The notes: a model not told the origin generated them from the sequence alone. Counted from the stretch's first letter, positions 8,942 to 20,356 are shown. The stretch is 64,000 bases of DNA from Nocardiopsis ansamitocini (GCF_030268225.1 NZ_BSQG01000004.1:1-64000); one strand, 5' to 3'. Numbers and translations are program-made.

Positions 8942-9792
8942 AGCAGTGTCTCTCCGTACTCGTAGAATCCCCGGCCCGTTTTTCGGCCCAGGTGGCCCGC
9001 CTCGACCTTGTCCACCAGCAGCGCGGTGGGACGGCAACCCTCGTCTCCGGTCCGCTCGTGCAGGACCCGCAGCGAGTCGAGGAGGTTGTCCAGACCGATG
9101 AGGTCGGCGGTTCGCAGCGGGCCGGTCCGGTGGCCCAGACAGCCCTGGAGCAGGGCGTCGACCTCTTCCGCCGTCGCGGTCCCGCTCTCGACGACGCGCA
9201 CCGCGTCGTTGATCATCGGGTGCAGGATGCGGCTCGTCACGAATCCCGGGGTGTCGCCCACCACAACCGGCGTGCGCTTCAGTGCGCTGAGCAGTCGCAG
9301 GGCGGCGGCCAGCGCGAGCTCCCCGGTCCGCTTGCCGCGGATGACCTCCACGGTGGGGATGAGGTACGGGGGGTTCATGAAATGGGTGCCCAGCAAGGAC
9401 TCCGGACACGACACGGAGTCCGCCAACTCGTCGATGGGGATCGAGGACGTGTTGGAGATCAAGGGAGTGCCGGGTGCCACGATCATGGCCGCCTCCGACA
9501 GCACCTCGGCCTTGCACGCGCCGTTCTCGGTGACCGCCTCCACCACTGCCGCCGCGTCGGCGGCGCCGGCCAGTGACGCACTCGTCGCGAGCCGGGCCGG
9601 TGCCTCCTCCGCCGGTAATGCTCCCGTCAGGCGGGCGAGGCGCAGATGCTGGTGGACCCGGGCCGGCGCACCGGCCAGGCGGGAGGCGTCGGTCTCGACC
9701 AGAAGCACGGGCACTCCGTGGCCCAGGGCGAGCGACGCTATCCCCACCCCCATCACCCCGGCGCCGACGACCGCCAGCCGTGGCGCTGTCAC
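8938..9792 (-). CDS. fkbK: 3-hydroxyacyl dehydrogenase FkbK (hydroxymalonyl-ACP formation)
   Basis: 284 residues from GTG 9792. This start places the Rossmann motif VVGAGVMGVGIA at residues 8-19, as in the 3-hydroxyacyl-CoA dehydrogenase family. Further family motifs are NTSSIPIDELA, GTHFMNPPYLIPTVEVI (catalytic His), VVVGDTPGFVTSRIL and GRKTGRGFYEY at the C-terminus. In this pathway the enzyme oxidises the glyceryl-ACP alcohol. It is the first gene of the leftward four-gene operon and is divergent from fkbG. Confidence 0.92.
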   Translation of the reverse strand: MTAPRLAVVGAGVMGVGIASLALGHGVPVLLVETDASRLAGAPARVHQHLRLARLTGALPAEEAPARLATSASLAGAADAAAVVEAVTENGACKAEVLSEAAMIVAPGTPLISNTSSIPIDELADSVSCPESLLGTHFMNPPYLIPTVEVIRGKRTGELALAAALRLLSALKRTPVVVGDTPGFVTSRILHPMINDAVRVVESGTATAEEVDALLQGCLGHRTGPLRTADLIGLDNLLDSLRVLHERTGDEGCRPTALLVDKVEAGHLGRKTGRGFYEYGETLL

Positions 9793-10051
9793 CGGCCCGC
9801 CCCGCTCTCCGTGCGGGCCCGTGCGTCGGTCGCGCCCAGACGCCCCGATAGCGGTTTTCCTGCGAAACAGGATCGAAATGTCCCGTGGGCCAAAGACATC
9901 GGCGCCGTTCCAATCGATTCGATGTGCGTTGCCGCGATAATTCTCGACCGCAGTGGCGGTATAAACAGTGTCTTCGACCCATTCGGTACCCATTCCCCGG
10001 TAATTGGGGTGCGGCCCTCGATTTTTCCGTGCGCACTGCTAGCGTCAGAGT
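9793..10051. promoter_or_regulatory. Divergent promoter region between fkbK and fkbG
   Basis: 259 bases, relatively AT-rich, between two divergent operons of the same pathway. TAGCGT at 10040-10045 is a good actinomycete -10 element and lies only six bases before the fkbG ATG at 10052. No Shine-Dalgarno sequence is visible there, so a leaderless fkbG transcript is likely. No strong -35 was found. Confidence 0.5.
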
Positions 10052-10729
10052 ATGGCCCATCAGGTTGACGCCAATGCCGAACTACTTGATTATGTCCGGG
10101 AATTCTCCCTGCGTGATGACGACATCTTGCGCGACCTCCGCGGAGAGACCTCGGGACTGCCCGCGGCGCAGGCCATGCAGGTCATGCCCGAAGAGGGGCA
10201 GCTGCTCGGTCTGCTCGTCGCGCTCACCGGTGCCCGCTCGGTCCTCGAACTCGGCACCTTCACCGGGTACAGCACCCTGTGCATGGCCCGTGCGCTCCCC
10301 GCCGGCGGCCACCTGGTCACCTGCGACATCAGTGAGAAGTGGACCCGCGTCGCCGCGCGCTACTGGGAGCGGGCCGGGGTCGCCCACCTGATCGACGTGC
10401 GTCTCGGTCAGGCAGCCCACACCCTGCGACAACTCGCCGAACAATCGGGACCGGACTCCTTCGACCTGGCATTCATCGATGCGGACAAGGCCAACTACCC
10501 CCGCTATTACGAAGCGGTACTCGGCCTGGTCCGTCCCGGCGGCCTCGTCGTCATCGACAACACCCTGTTCTTCGGCAGGGTCGCCGACCCCGAGGCCCAG
10601 GACCCCGACACACTGGCGGTACGCGCACTCAACAGACTGCTGGCAACCGACCGGAGGGTGGATCTGAGCATGCTCCCCATGGCAGACGGGATCACTCTCG
10701 CCCGTAAGAGGGTGCCCGCCCAGCGGTGA
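10052..10729 (+). CDS. fkbG: SAM-dependent O-methyltransferase FkbG (hydroxymalonyl-ACP O-methylation)
   Basis: 225 residues, the usual size of the caffeoyl-CoA/catechol O-methyltransferase family. Motif I is [16 protein letters not shown] (SAM binding); the metal-binding segment is [18 protein letters not shown] and the third ligand region is [15 protein letters not shown]. FkbG/Asm17-type enzymes methylate the 2-hydroxyl of hydroxymalonyl-ACP, completing the extender unit built by the divergent fkbKJIH operon. The first ATG is used; it has no clear ribosome-binding site and a -10-like TAGCGT just upstream. Confidence 0.92.
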   Translation: MAHQVDANAELLDYVREFSLRDDDILRDLRGETSGLPAAQAMQVMPEEGQLLGLLVALTGARSVLELGTFTGYSTLCMARALPAGGHLVTCDISEKWTRVAARYWERAGVAHLIDVRLGQAAHTLRQLAEQSGPDSFDLAFIDADKANYPRYYEAVLGLVRPGGLVVIDNTLFFGRVADPEAQDPDTLAVRALNRLLATDRRVDLSMLPMADGITLARKRVPAQR

Positions 10730-11023
10730 CCGCTCCCGCTGCCCCGGCGGGGCGGCACGTCGAGGGTGATGGCGCCGCCACTGACCCCAAAATGGCATGA
10801 AAATGACTGGCGGCAATTGTCAGTCATCGGATCCCACCTCTATGGTGACGATCGAATCGACGATTGACGGCGGTGTATATATCCCGGTTTTTTGTGTTTT
10901 CCGAAATGGATCGGCCAGATTTCCGGTCGGTGGACGACGGGAAATCCGGGGACGTTTTCGGCCGCCCTGTTCTGTCCCGGCGAATTTCGCCGAGATACGC
11001 GTCTAGGGAAGAAGAGGTAGGCA
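10730..11023 (+). promoter_or_regulatory. Intergenic region upstream of the halogenase gene
   Basis: 294 bases without a supported gene, AT-rich towards the 3' half. A TTGACG at 10864-10869 could be a -35 element but no good -10 is properly spaced. The region probably starts the halogenase-monooxygenase-methyltransferase transcript, because fkbG ends well before it and the halogenase has its own AG-rich ribosome-binding site. Confidence 0.4.
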
Positions 11024-12343
11024 ATGTCCAGTGCCACGCTCGACGCGGTGGTCGTGGGAGGAGGGCCGGCCGGCGCCGTCTGCGCCACGCTTCTGGCCCG
11101 CGAAGGCGCCTCGGTCACCCTGTTGGAACGTGACGAGTTTCCGCGCTTCCACATCGGCGAATCCATGCTGCCCTACATGGTCGGCCTGCTGGAGCGCCTG
11201 GACCTGCTGGACGCGGTCCAGGCGCAGGGCTACGTCATCAAACGCGGCGGCGAGTTCATCGACCCCACCGGGACCAAGTTCTTCAGTCCGGGAGTGTTCA
11301 GGGCCGACTTCTCCAAACAGGGGGAGGGACGCCACGCCGAGACCTTCCAGGTCGAACGGGCCCACTTCGATCGTGTCCTCATCGAGCAGGCCAAACGCGC
11401 GGGAGCCCGGGTCCTGCACGGCGCCCAGGTGACCGGATTCCTTGAGGAGGGCGAGCGCCTCACCGGTGTCCGTTACCGCCACCGGGACACGCCGCACGAG
11501 CTCCAGGCGCGCTACGTCGTGGACGCGAGCGGCCGCTCCGGCCGGATCGCGCAGCGGTTCGGCCTGCGCAAGACCATCGACGAACTGCGCATGGTCGCGG
11601 TCTTCCGGCACTACGAGAACCTCGACGAGGTCCACAACCCCGGTCACGAAGGGGACATCCAGATCGGCAGCCACGCCGACGGGTGGGTATGGGCCATCCC
11701 GCTCTCCGCCCACACGATCAGCGTCGGAACGGTGATGCCCCGCGCCGTTTTCCGCAAGGGGGCCGCCGAGGAGCTGTTCGACCAGCACGTCGCGCGCATC
11801 CCACGCATCACCCAACGCCTCAAAGGGACCCGGCCGACCATGGGCCTCAAGGTCGAGACCGACTACTGCTACCACACCGACACCGTCACCGGGCCGGGAT
11901 GGCTGATGGTGGGTGACGCCGGATGCTTCGGTGACCCGATGTTCTCCGGCGGGGTCCTCGTCGCGATGACCACCGCTACCCGCGCCGCCGAGACCATCAC
12001 CCAGGCGTTGGCCGACCCGGCGTCCGAGACCCGGGTCCTCGACACCTATTCCAACTTCTTCAAAACCGGCTACGACACCTACATCCGGTTGATCCACTCG
12101 TTCTACCAGAGCGAACTCCTCAGCGCGCTCGCCGACGCCAAGGGTCCCCGCGAGGAGCTGGAGACCTACATGGTGCGGCTGATGGGCGGCGATTTCTGGA
12201 GCGGGGACAACCCCATCTCCCAGGCCTTGCGCGCCAACCCCCGCTGGGACACCTTCGCCCCCTTCGAACCGGTCTTCGGCTGCCCGATCTACCCCGAGAA
12301 CACGCCCCGGAACCGCGCCGCGGTCGCCGCGGCCACGGGCTGA
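11024..12343 (+). CDS. Flavin-dependent halogenase (ansamitocin Asm12-like, predicted aromatic chlorination)
   Basis: 439 residues. FAD-binding VVGGGPAGAVCA is at the N-terminus, the halogenase signature WxWxIP is present as GWVWAIPL (about residues 221-227), and GWLMVGDAGCFGDPMFSGGV is the second flavin-contact motif. HIGESMLP fits this halogenase group. It would use reduced flavin, oxygen and chloride to chlorinate an electron-rich ring; in ansamitocin assembly the corresponding enzyme chlorinates the benzenoid ring (established for that pathway, inferred here). AGAGG precedes ATG 11024. It is first in a three-gene rightward set of tailoring genes. Confidence 0.9.
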   Translation: MSSATLDAVVVGGGPAGAVCATLLAREGASVTLLERDEFPRFHIGESMLPYMVGLLERLDLLDAVQAQGYVIKRGGEFIDPTGTKFFSPGVFRADFSKQGEGRHAETFQVERAHFDRVLIEQAKRAGARVLHGAQVTGFLEEGERLTGVRYRHRDTPHELQARYVVDASGRSGRIAQRFGLRKTIDELRMVAVFRHYENLDEVHNPGHEGDIQIGSHADGWVWAIPLSAHTISVGTVMPRAVFRKGAAEELFDQHVARIPRITQRLKGTRPTMGLKVETDYCYHTDTVTGPGWLMVGDAGCFGDPMFSGGVLVAMTTATRAAETITQALADPASETRVLDTYSNFFKTGYDTYIRLIHSFYQSELLSALADAKGPREELETYMVRLMGGDFWSGDNPISQALRANPRWDTFAPFEPVFGCPIYPENTPRNRAAVAAATG

Positions 12344-12386
12344 CCCGTCCCGGCCATGCCCTGACCACCCGAGGAACTGGAGTCGT

Positions 12387-13910
12387 ATGCAATCGCCCGT
12401 ACTCGTCATCGGTGCCGGGCCGACCGGCCTCGCGCTCGCCTGCGGACTGCGCATGCGCGGAACCCCGGTGCGGATCCTCGACACCAACAGCGAGCCGGCA
12501 GCCACCTCCCGGGCGCTGGGCGTCCAGCCGCGCGGCGTGGAAGTGCTCAACCGCCTCGGTGCGCTGGGCGACCTACCCGAGCGGTCGATCTCCCTGAGCG
12601 AGGTGCGGATCTACATCGGGCACCGGCTCGTGTCCACCATGCCCATGCGGCGCATGGCGGCCCAGGAGCGTTCGCCCCTGCTCATCTCGCAGGTCGAGGT
12701 GGAGGCTTCACTGCGTCGACGGTTGGTCGAGCTGGGTGGACGCGTCGAGTGGGACCACGAGCTGGTGGGGGTCACCCAGGACGACACCGGGGTGAACGCC
12801 CTCCTGCGCACGCCCACGGGGTTGGAGAGCGTCCGGGCCTCCTGGGTGGCCGGCTGCGACGGCGCGCACAGCCTGGTCCGCAAACTGGCCGGCATCGGTT
12901 TCCCGGGCGCACCTGTCGCCGAGAACTTCATCCTCGCCGATGTGCGCACCGGCTGGGACGCCGACCGCGAGATCATGAGCAGCTGGACCCACGGCGGCGG
13001 CATGATCAGCGTGTGCGCGCTTCCCGGGGAAGGCCGGTGGCGGCTGATGTCGCCCTCCCCGCCGGGCACCTCCACCGTGGTGCAGGGCGAGGCGGCCCTG
13101 GAGCAGCTCCGCCGCCAACTGGGCGACTGCACCTCGTTCTGCCCGGACCAGATCGACAAGGTCGAGTGGCTCTCCAGCTTCCGTATCCACCGTCGCCTGG
13201 CCGACTCCTACCGCCAAGGGCGGCTGCTCCTCGCCGGGGACGCCGCCGCGATCCACCACCCCTTCGGCGGCCAGGGCATGAACACCGGCCTCGGAGACGC
13301 GGAGAATCTCGCCTGGAAGCTGGCCCTGGTCATGGCGGGGCGCGCCGACGAGCGACTGATCGACAGCTACCAGGCGGAACGGCGACCGATCGCCGACGCC
13401 GTCGTCTCGGCCACCACCGCCACCTCCCGCGTCGTCCTCGGCGACACCCCGGGGATTCGGGTGCTGCGCGACTCGCTGATCCTTCCCCTCATGGACCACC
13501 CCAAAGTGCAGGAGTACCTGTGGCGCAGCGCCTCCCAACTGGGCGTGCACTACCGGGGGCGGTCCCTGGCGGCCAAACGCAGCCGTTTCAAGGCCGGGCC
13601 GCGCCCGGGGGAGCGGGTCCCCGACATCGCCTGCCGCCTCGTCGACGGCAGCCACACCACCGTTCACCAGGCGCTCCGGGGTAGGTGGGCGCTGCTCGCA
13701 CCACCCGGACACGAGGACAGCATCGCCGTCGCGACCGAGCGTCTGGGAGAAGAACTCGTCACGCTGTACCCCGAGCATCCCGGCCTCACCGACGTCCTGC
13801 TGGTACGCCCCGACGCGCATCTGGCCTGGCGCGGGAACGCCGACCCCACGGGCCTGTGGGGCTGGCTGGACGGTGTCCTCACGGTCGGCGCGGCCCCCCG
13901 GCGGGCCTGA
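12387..13910 (+). CDS. FAD-dependent aromatic-ring monooxygenase (PHBH/rifampicin monooxygenase family)
   Basis: 507 residues from ATG 12387 with GGAG four bases upstream. The N-terminus VLVIGAGPTGLALACGLRM binds FAD; SWVAGCDGAHSLVRK is the DG motif and LLAGDAAAIHHPFGGQGMN the GD motif of class A flavoprotein hydroxylases. The C-terminal thioredoxin-like domain (from about residue 400) is usual for anthracycline and rifampicin hydroxylases. It probably oxygenates the ansamycin skeleton or its aromatic ring; ansamitocin clusters carry a similar gene (asm11) beside the halogenase. The exact position cannot be told from sequence. Confidence 0.88.
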   Translation: MQSPVLVIGAGPTGLALACGLRMRGTPVRILDTNSEPAATSRALGVQPRGVEVLNRLGALGDLPERSISLSEVRIYIGHRLVSTMPMRRMAAQERSPLLISQVEVEASLRRRLVELGGRVEWDHELVGVTQDDTGVNALLRTPTGLESVRASWVAGCDGAHSLVRKLAGIGFPGAPVAENFILADVRTGWDADREIMSSWTHGGGMISVCALPGEGRWRLMSPSPPGTSTVVQGEAALEQLRRQLGDCTSFCPDQIDKVEWLSSFRIHRRLADSYRQGRLLLAGDAAAIHHPFGGQGMNTGLGDAENLAWKLALVMAGRADERLIDSYQAERRPIADAVVSATTATSRVVLGDTPGIRVLRDSLILPLMDHPKVQEYLWRSASQLGVHYRGRSLAAKRSRFKAGPRPGERVPDIACRLVDGSHTTVHQALRGRWALLAPPGHEDSIAVATERLGEELVTLYPEHPGLTDVLLVRPDAHLAWRGNADPTGLWGWLDGVLTVGAAPRRA

Positions 13911-13946
13911 GCCGATGCCCACCGATCGAATCCGATGAGGAGTGAC

Positions 13947-14822
13947 ATGGTGCTGGAACACGAACGGCTCCCGACCATCGCCGACGAGAGCTGGACGGCA
14001 CTGGGCAACGTCGCCGCACGCGCCGAGGAGACCCGCAGGCCGGCCGGACTCTTCAGTGACCCGCTCGCCGAGCGGTTCTCCGCGGCCCTGGCCGCCCCGG
14101 GACAGCGGGACGACAGGCGGAAAGCGGAAACCTGGTCCGGCGACCTGCTCGACATGATCGCCGACACCATCATCATCAAGACCCGGTTCCTCGACGAGTT
14201 CCTCGAACAGGCCAGTGCCGCCGGGTGCCGCCAGACCGTGTTGCTCGCAGCGGGGCTGGACACCCGTGCCTTCCGGCTCCCCTGGCCCCCCGGGCAGCGC
14301 GTGTTCGAGCTGGACCTTCCCGGTCTCCTCGATTTCAAGGAGGCGGTCCTCGCCGACGCCGGAGCCCGTCCAACCTGCGAGCGCACCGTCGTGCGCGCCG
14401 ATCTTCGCGACGACTGGCCCGGCGCGCTGCTCGCGGCCGGGTTCGACCCTCGGCGCCCCACCGTCTGGTTGGCGGAAGGAACCCTGGGCTTCCTCACCGA
14501 GGAGGCGTGCGACGAACTGATGACGGAGTTGGGGCGGCTGTCCGCACCGGGAAGCCGACTGGGATTGGACCACACCCACGACGGAGAGGTCCACACCGAT
14601 CGGGTCCGCCCCTTCGTGGAGCAGGCGGGCTTCCACATGGCCGACATGGTCAAAGGCGGCCCCACCCTCCCAGCCGACCAGTGGCTCACCGGGCACGGTT
14701 GGCAGGTCGAGGGGCACGACATCGTCGAGCGCGCTGCGGCCTACGGGCGCCCAACCCCGTACCTGTTCCGCGGTGAGCGCTCCGCGCACGGTCGCATCTT
14801 CTTCACCGCGGAGCGCGGGTGA
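13947..14822 (+). CDS. SAM-dependent methyltransferase, leucine carboxyl methyltransferase (LCMT-like) family
   Basis: 291 residues. ATG 13947 is preferred to the ATG twelve bases earlier because GAGGAG lies four bases before it. The family signature is clear: ARAEETRRPAGLFSDPLAE near the N-terminus, LLAAGLDTRAFRLPWP for SAM binding, VFELDLPGLLDFK, and TVWLAEGTLGFLTEEA. Members methylate small-molecule hydroxyl, carboxyl or amine groups. As the last gene of the tailoring set it is a candidate for an O- or N-methylation of the macrolactam; which one is unknown. Confidence 0.85.
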   Translation: MVLEHERLPTIADESWTALGNVAARAEETRRPAGLFSDPLAERFSAALAAPGQRDDRRKAETWSGDLLDMIADTIIIKTRFLDEFLEQASAAGCRQTVLLAAGLDTRAFRLPWPPGQRVFELDLPGLLDFKEAVLADAGARPTCERTVVRADLRDDWPGALLAAGFDPRRPTVWLAEGTLGFLTEEACDELMTELGRLSAPGSRLGLDHTHDGEVHTDRVRPFVEQAGFHMADMVKGGPTLPADQWLTGHGWQVEGHDIVERAAAYGRPTPYLFRGERSAHGRIFFTAERG

Positions 14823-14824
14823 GC

Positions 14825-14855
14825 AAGGGGACACCCGTGTCCAGGGTGCCCCCTT
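14825..14855. terminator. Hairpin between convergent genes at the cluster boundary
   Basis: AAGGGGACACCC and GGGTGCCCCCTT pair with one mismatch around a seven-base loop. It lies three bases after the methyltransferase stop and before the convergent oxidoreductase stop, so it can serve both strands. Confidence 0.6.
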
Positions 14856-14883
14856 CGGTCTCGGCCATCAGCGGCGAAGGAGA

Positions 14884-17202
<2,319 letters not shown>

Positions 17203-17347
17203 CGGAATCGGCTCCTCGTTGCTGCTGTCGTTTGGGGGCGGACCTGCGCGGTGTGGCACGCCCTTGATCCGTATTGTCGCAAAGTTCCTGGCGGGGTGCT
17301 GTGCGGGGCACCTCCTGAGGGCGCCGGATAACCCCTGGTTGGGGACC

Positions 17348-17376
17348 TGGTCACCCGAGAACCGTTGTGCTAATCT
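17348..17376 (+). promoter_or_regulatory. Candidate promoter of cspA
   Basis: TGGTCA (17348-17353), a 17-base spacer and TAATCT (17371-17376, preceded by TGTGC as in extended -10 promoters). Transcription from here would give cspA a leader of about 150 bases, as is usual for cold-shock genes. Confidence 0.5.
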
Positions 17377-17421
17377 GACCAGCGGGTTGCAGTCGTTGAT
17401 TTCGCTTTGATCGCATGTGAT

Positions 17422-17454
17422 CGCCCGCGGAGTTCTTGACAAGCGGGCGTTTTT
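17422..17454 (+). terminator. Terminator-like hairpin in the cspA leader
   Basis: CGCCCGC and GCGGGCG pair perfectly around a 14-base loop and are followed by TTTTTCTTT. It lies between the candidate promoter and the coding start, so it could act as a transcription attenuator or temperature-sensitive leader element. Confidence 0.55.
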
Positions 17455-17532
17455 CTTTGAAGAAGGTTCCGCAGCACCCGCAGACTTGCAAAGTGCGAGT
17501 CTGGAACTGTCTCCAAAGAATTGGGAGATCGC

Positions 17533-17736
17533 ATGACGCAGGGAACCGTCAAGTGGTTCAACGGCGAAAAGGGCTTCGGCTTCATCAGCCAGGACGCCGG
17601 TGGCCCCGACGTTTTCGTGCACTACAGCAACATCGCGGGTAGCGGCTTCCGCAACCTCGAAGAGAACCAGCGCGTCGAGTTCGACGTCACGCAGGGCCCG
17701 AAGGGCCCGCAGGCCGAGAACGTCCGCGCTCTCTAG
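17533..17736 (+). CDS. cspA: Cold-shock protein CspA
   Basis: 67 residues, the normal length of a single cold-shock domain. The RNA-binding motifs KGFGFI (RNP1) and VFVHY (RNP2) are intact. ATG 17533 is preceded by GGGAG five bases upstream. The protein binds single-stranded nucleic acid and keeps mRNA unfolded. The gene stands alone with its own leader and a strong terminator downstream. Confidence 0.97.
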   Translation: MTQGTVKWFNGEKGFGFISQDAGGPDVFVHYSNIAGSGFRNLEENQRVEFDVTQGPKGPQAENVRAL

Positions 17737-17854
17737 TCTGCTCGTTCCAAAGCCGCATAACGAGCCCCCTCACGGTAGGGCACGTTCCGGCTTGCGGCTT
17801 CCTCACCGTCCCGGTTCTGTTTACCGGCCGGGACGGCGGGAGCCGATGAACCGC

Positions 17855-17898
17855 CCCGCGGGGGTCGATCGTTCGCGATCGGCCCCCGCGGGTTTTTT
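17855..17898 (+). terminator. Rho-independent terminator of cspA
   Basis: A 17-base-pair stem (CCCGCGGGGGTCGATCG against CGATCGGCCCCCGCGGG, one G-T wobble) with a TTCG loop is followed by six T residues. It ends exactly at the stop codon of the convergent gene. Confidence 0.93.
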
Positions 17899-19121
17899 CA
17901 CCCCTTGGCCAGCGCGCCGGCGAGACTGCCCGCCAGCGGCAACCGTGGAAGCAGCACCGTCTGGTAGGCGTGGTAGGCGTCGGGCTTGCCGCTCCAGGTG
18001 GCGCCCTCGGGGACCCCCAACGACACCGCGTCGAGTTCGTGGTGCCAGCTCCCCTTCTCGGTGTCGATCAGGTGCGCCGCGGCATGGTCCCACCACACCC
18101 GGTACCAGTGCTCATAGCGCTCGTCGCCGGTGCGCAGACCCAATACCGCCGCAACCGCGATCGCCTCGGCCACCACCCAGTGCATCCGCGCTCGGACCAC
18201 CGGGGTGTCGTCGTAGTCCAGGGTGTAGACGAAGCCTTCCGCGCCGTCCACCGACCAGCCGCGCTCCACCGCGAAGGAGAACATCGCCTCGGCGTCGGCC
18301 AGGAGCCAGTCCGGCGCCTTCTCCAGCGAGGTCTCCAGGTTCACCAACAGGCGGGCCCACTCCAGCACGTGCCCCACCGTCACCCCGTAGGGACGGAACG
18401 GGTGCGCGCGGTCGTCGGAGTTGTAGTCCGCGACAGGCTCCCAGTCCGTAGTGAAGTGCTCGGGGAGCCGCCATCCGCGTGTGCCCGCGACCTCGTGCAC
18501 GAAGAACTCCGCGATCCGCAGTGCGCGCCGGGCCCACACCGACGATCCGGTGGCGTCGGCGGCGGCAAGGAACGCCTCCACCATGTGCATGTTGCTGTTG
18601 GCGCCCCGGTAGTCCTCGGTCGCCCCCCAGTCACGGGTCCCCCCCTCGCGACAGCGCCCGGTCGCCTCGTCCCAGAACCGCTCCTCGATCACGTTGCCGA
18701 TATCGGTGAGCAGGGCATCGGCGCCGGGGCGCCCGGCCAGTGCCGCGCTGCTGGCGGCCAGCAGGACGAACGCGTGCTGGTAGGCGTCCTTGCGGTCGTC
18801 GGAGGGGGACCCGTCGGCGTTCAGCGCGGCGAACCAGCCGCCGTGCTCGTCGTCGCGCAGCGCACCGCGCAGTGCCTGCACACCGTGGTCGGCCAGCCGG
18901 CCGGCCCCGGGGACCCCGTCCAGGTGGGCCAGGGCGAAGACGTGCGTCATCCGCGCGGTGACCCAGGTGTGCACGCCCTGCTCGGCGACGACGGAGCCGT
19001 CGGCCCCCAGCCAGCCGAACCCGGTTGCCGGGTGGTCGGCGGCGGAGACGAATTCCAGGAGGCGCAGGGCTTCGTTGTCCAGCCAGACGCGGTGCATGCG
19101 CGAAGTGGTCCACTGAGGCAT
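17898..19121 (-). CDS. AGE-family sugar isomerase/epimerase (N-acylglucosamine 2-epimerase-like)
   Basis: 407 residues, the usual length of the (alpha/alpha)6-barrel AGE family. ATG 19121 is taken because GGAG lies nine bases upstream and homologues begin shortly before the conserved Trp. Conserved His-containing segments NSNMHMVEAFLAA, GVTVGHVLEWARLL and KGSWHHELD correspond to the catalytic histidines of YihS-type aldose-ketose isomerases and AGE. The substrate may be mannose, glucose or a derivative; sequence alone does not decide it. The gene stands alone and faces the cspA terminator. Confidence 0.88.
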   Translation of the reverse strand: MPQWTTSRMHRVWLDNEALRLLEFVSAADHPATGFGWLGADGSVVAEQGVHTWVTARMTHVFALAHLDGVPGAGRLADHGVQALRGALRDDEHGGWFAALNADGSPSDDRKDAYQHAFVLLAASSAALAGRPGADALLTDIGNVIEERFWDEATGRCREGGTRDWGATEDYRGANSNMHMVEAFLAAADATGSSVWARRALRIAEFFVHEVAGTRGWRLPEHFTTDWEPVADYNSDDRAHPFRPYGVTVGHVLEWARLLVNLETSLEKAPDWLLADAEAMFSFAVERGWSVDGAEGFVYTLDYDDTPVVRARMHWVVAEAIAVAAVLGLRTGDERYEHWYRVWWDHAAAHLIDTEKGSWHHELDAVSLGVPEGATWSGKPDAYHAYQTVLLPRLPLAGSLAGALAKG

Positions 19122-19676
19122 CGAGGGTGGCTCCAATCGGGTCGGGAGAATCGGGCCATCCTTTCGCATCGCCCGCGCGCCGCTTCCCCCGGCACCGGGT
19201 GGAGCCGCCTGTTCCCGGAAGGGAGGCCACCGCATCCGCGTACGGATCGGGGGCGGCGAACAGCGAACAGGACCCGCCATCCGGCAACTCCGCGTTGTTC
19301 GTGGCCTTCGCCGGTATCGCCGGGGCCGGCGAGGTCGCTAATCGCGGCGGCGGGCGGGAGGACCCTCCGACGCCGGCGGGGCGCTCGGGCCGCACGTGCC
19401 GAACACCGTCTTTGGTACGGCCCGGTGACCGTCGCCGAACCGATGGGGCACACCGGCACCGCCCTGCCCGCCGACGAGACCACAGCACCGGAAAGGCTTG
19501 CCCGCGATCGGTGTGCAGGCCAAAAGCCCTCGCGCGATCCTGCGCCGGTGTTCCTCGGTCCCCGGACGCAAAACCGCCGGCCGTTTGCGCCGACGGGAAC
19601 GGCCCCACCCTGGGCGTGGCAGGCGCCGGAGACCGGATACCCGTCATTGCGAGTCGTGCGCAGCGCCGTACGCGAG
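19122..19676. other. Gene-free gap
   Basis: About 555 bases with no frame that looks like a protein and no clear hairpin or repeat. It should contain the promoter of the sugar isomerase gene, but no convincing element was identified. Confidence 0.4.
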
Positions 19677-20288
19677 TCAGATCGGCGCGGCCCAGGCCCG
19701 GGCGAAGGCCAGCCGTACGAGTTCGGCGGGGCCGAGGCGGGAGTCGCGCAGCTCGGCGGAGAACAGCACCGCCCCCACGCAGTCGTTGAGCAGTACCCCC
19801 GCCAGCCAGCGCGGCGGAAGCGCCGGATCCAGCAGTCCCGCCTCCTGGGCCCGCGCCATCGGCCCGGCCAGCTCGTCCAGGCACGCCCCGTAGCCCGACT
19901 CCGCGCTGCCGGTGACCGTGTCCTGGTTCAGGCCGGGGCCGTTGACGAGCACCGGGTAGATCTGCACCGCCCGCATCGCCACCGCCACAGCTCGGTCCAG
20001 CAGCTCGTCCTGCGGGCAGGTCTGTAGACCTGCCTCGGCCACGAGGCGCTGGGTGCCTGAGAAGGCCGTCGCGTAGACCTCGGCCACCAGCTGTTCACGA
20101 GCGTGGAAGTGCCGGTAGACGGTCGTGCGTCCGAGCCCGGTCGCCGCGGTGAGCTCGTCCATGCCGGCCCCGGGGGAGGCGGCGAGCAGCTCGGTCGCGG
20201 CCCGGATGATCTGTTCGTGGTTGCGGCAGGCGTCCGAGCGCTGTCCCCGTGTCCCGGCCCTGATCGGCTGACCCCTCATGCCTTTCAT
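19677..20288 (-). CDS. TetR-family transcriptional regulator
   Basis: 203 residues from ATG 20288 (the ATG at 20279 is an alternative; neither has a strong ribosome-binding site). The N-terminal helix-turn-helix is clear: IIRAATELLAAS followed by GMDELTAATGLGRTTVYRHFHAREQLV. The C-terminal ligand domain is not recognisable. A palindrome at 20296-20307, just upstream of the start, suggests autoregulation. No target gene is adjacent in a divergent orientation, so the regulon is unknown. Confidence 0.88.
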   Translation of the reverse strand: MKGMRGQPIRAGTRGQRSDACRNHEQIIRAATELLAASPGAGMDELTAATGLGRTTVYRHFHAREQLVAEVYATAFSGTQRLVAEAGLQTCPQDELLDRAVAVAMRAVQIYPVLVNGPGLNQDTVTGSAESGYGACLDELAGPMARAQEAGLLDPALPPRWLAGVLLNDCVGAVLFSAELRDSRLGPAELVRLAFARAWAAPI

Positions 20289-20295
20289 GGTGCCA

Positions 20296-20307
20296 TGGTC
20301 CAGACCA
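20296..20307. promoter_or_regulatory. Candidate TetR operator
   Basis: TGGTC-CA-GACCA is a perfect palindrome a few bases before the regulator start. Related elements CTGACCAG and CTGGCCA follow in the next 45 bases, so two or three sites may be present. Confidence 0.45.
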
Positions 20308-20356
20308 ATTTTTCCCACTGTGCTCTGACCAGTTACGGACACTCTGGCCAAAGAAA

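Noticed and set aside
11024-13910. Halogenase and monooxygenase as part of a naphthalenic ansamycin pathway
   Set aside because: Naphthomycin-type clusters also have such genes, but the full methoxymalonyl-ACP set points to the ansamitocin group; the left side of the cluster would decide it.
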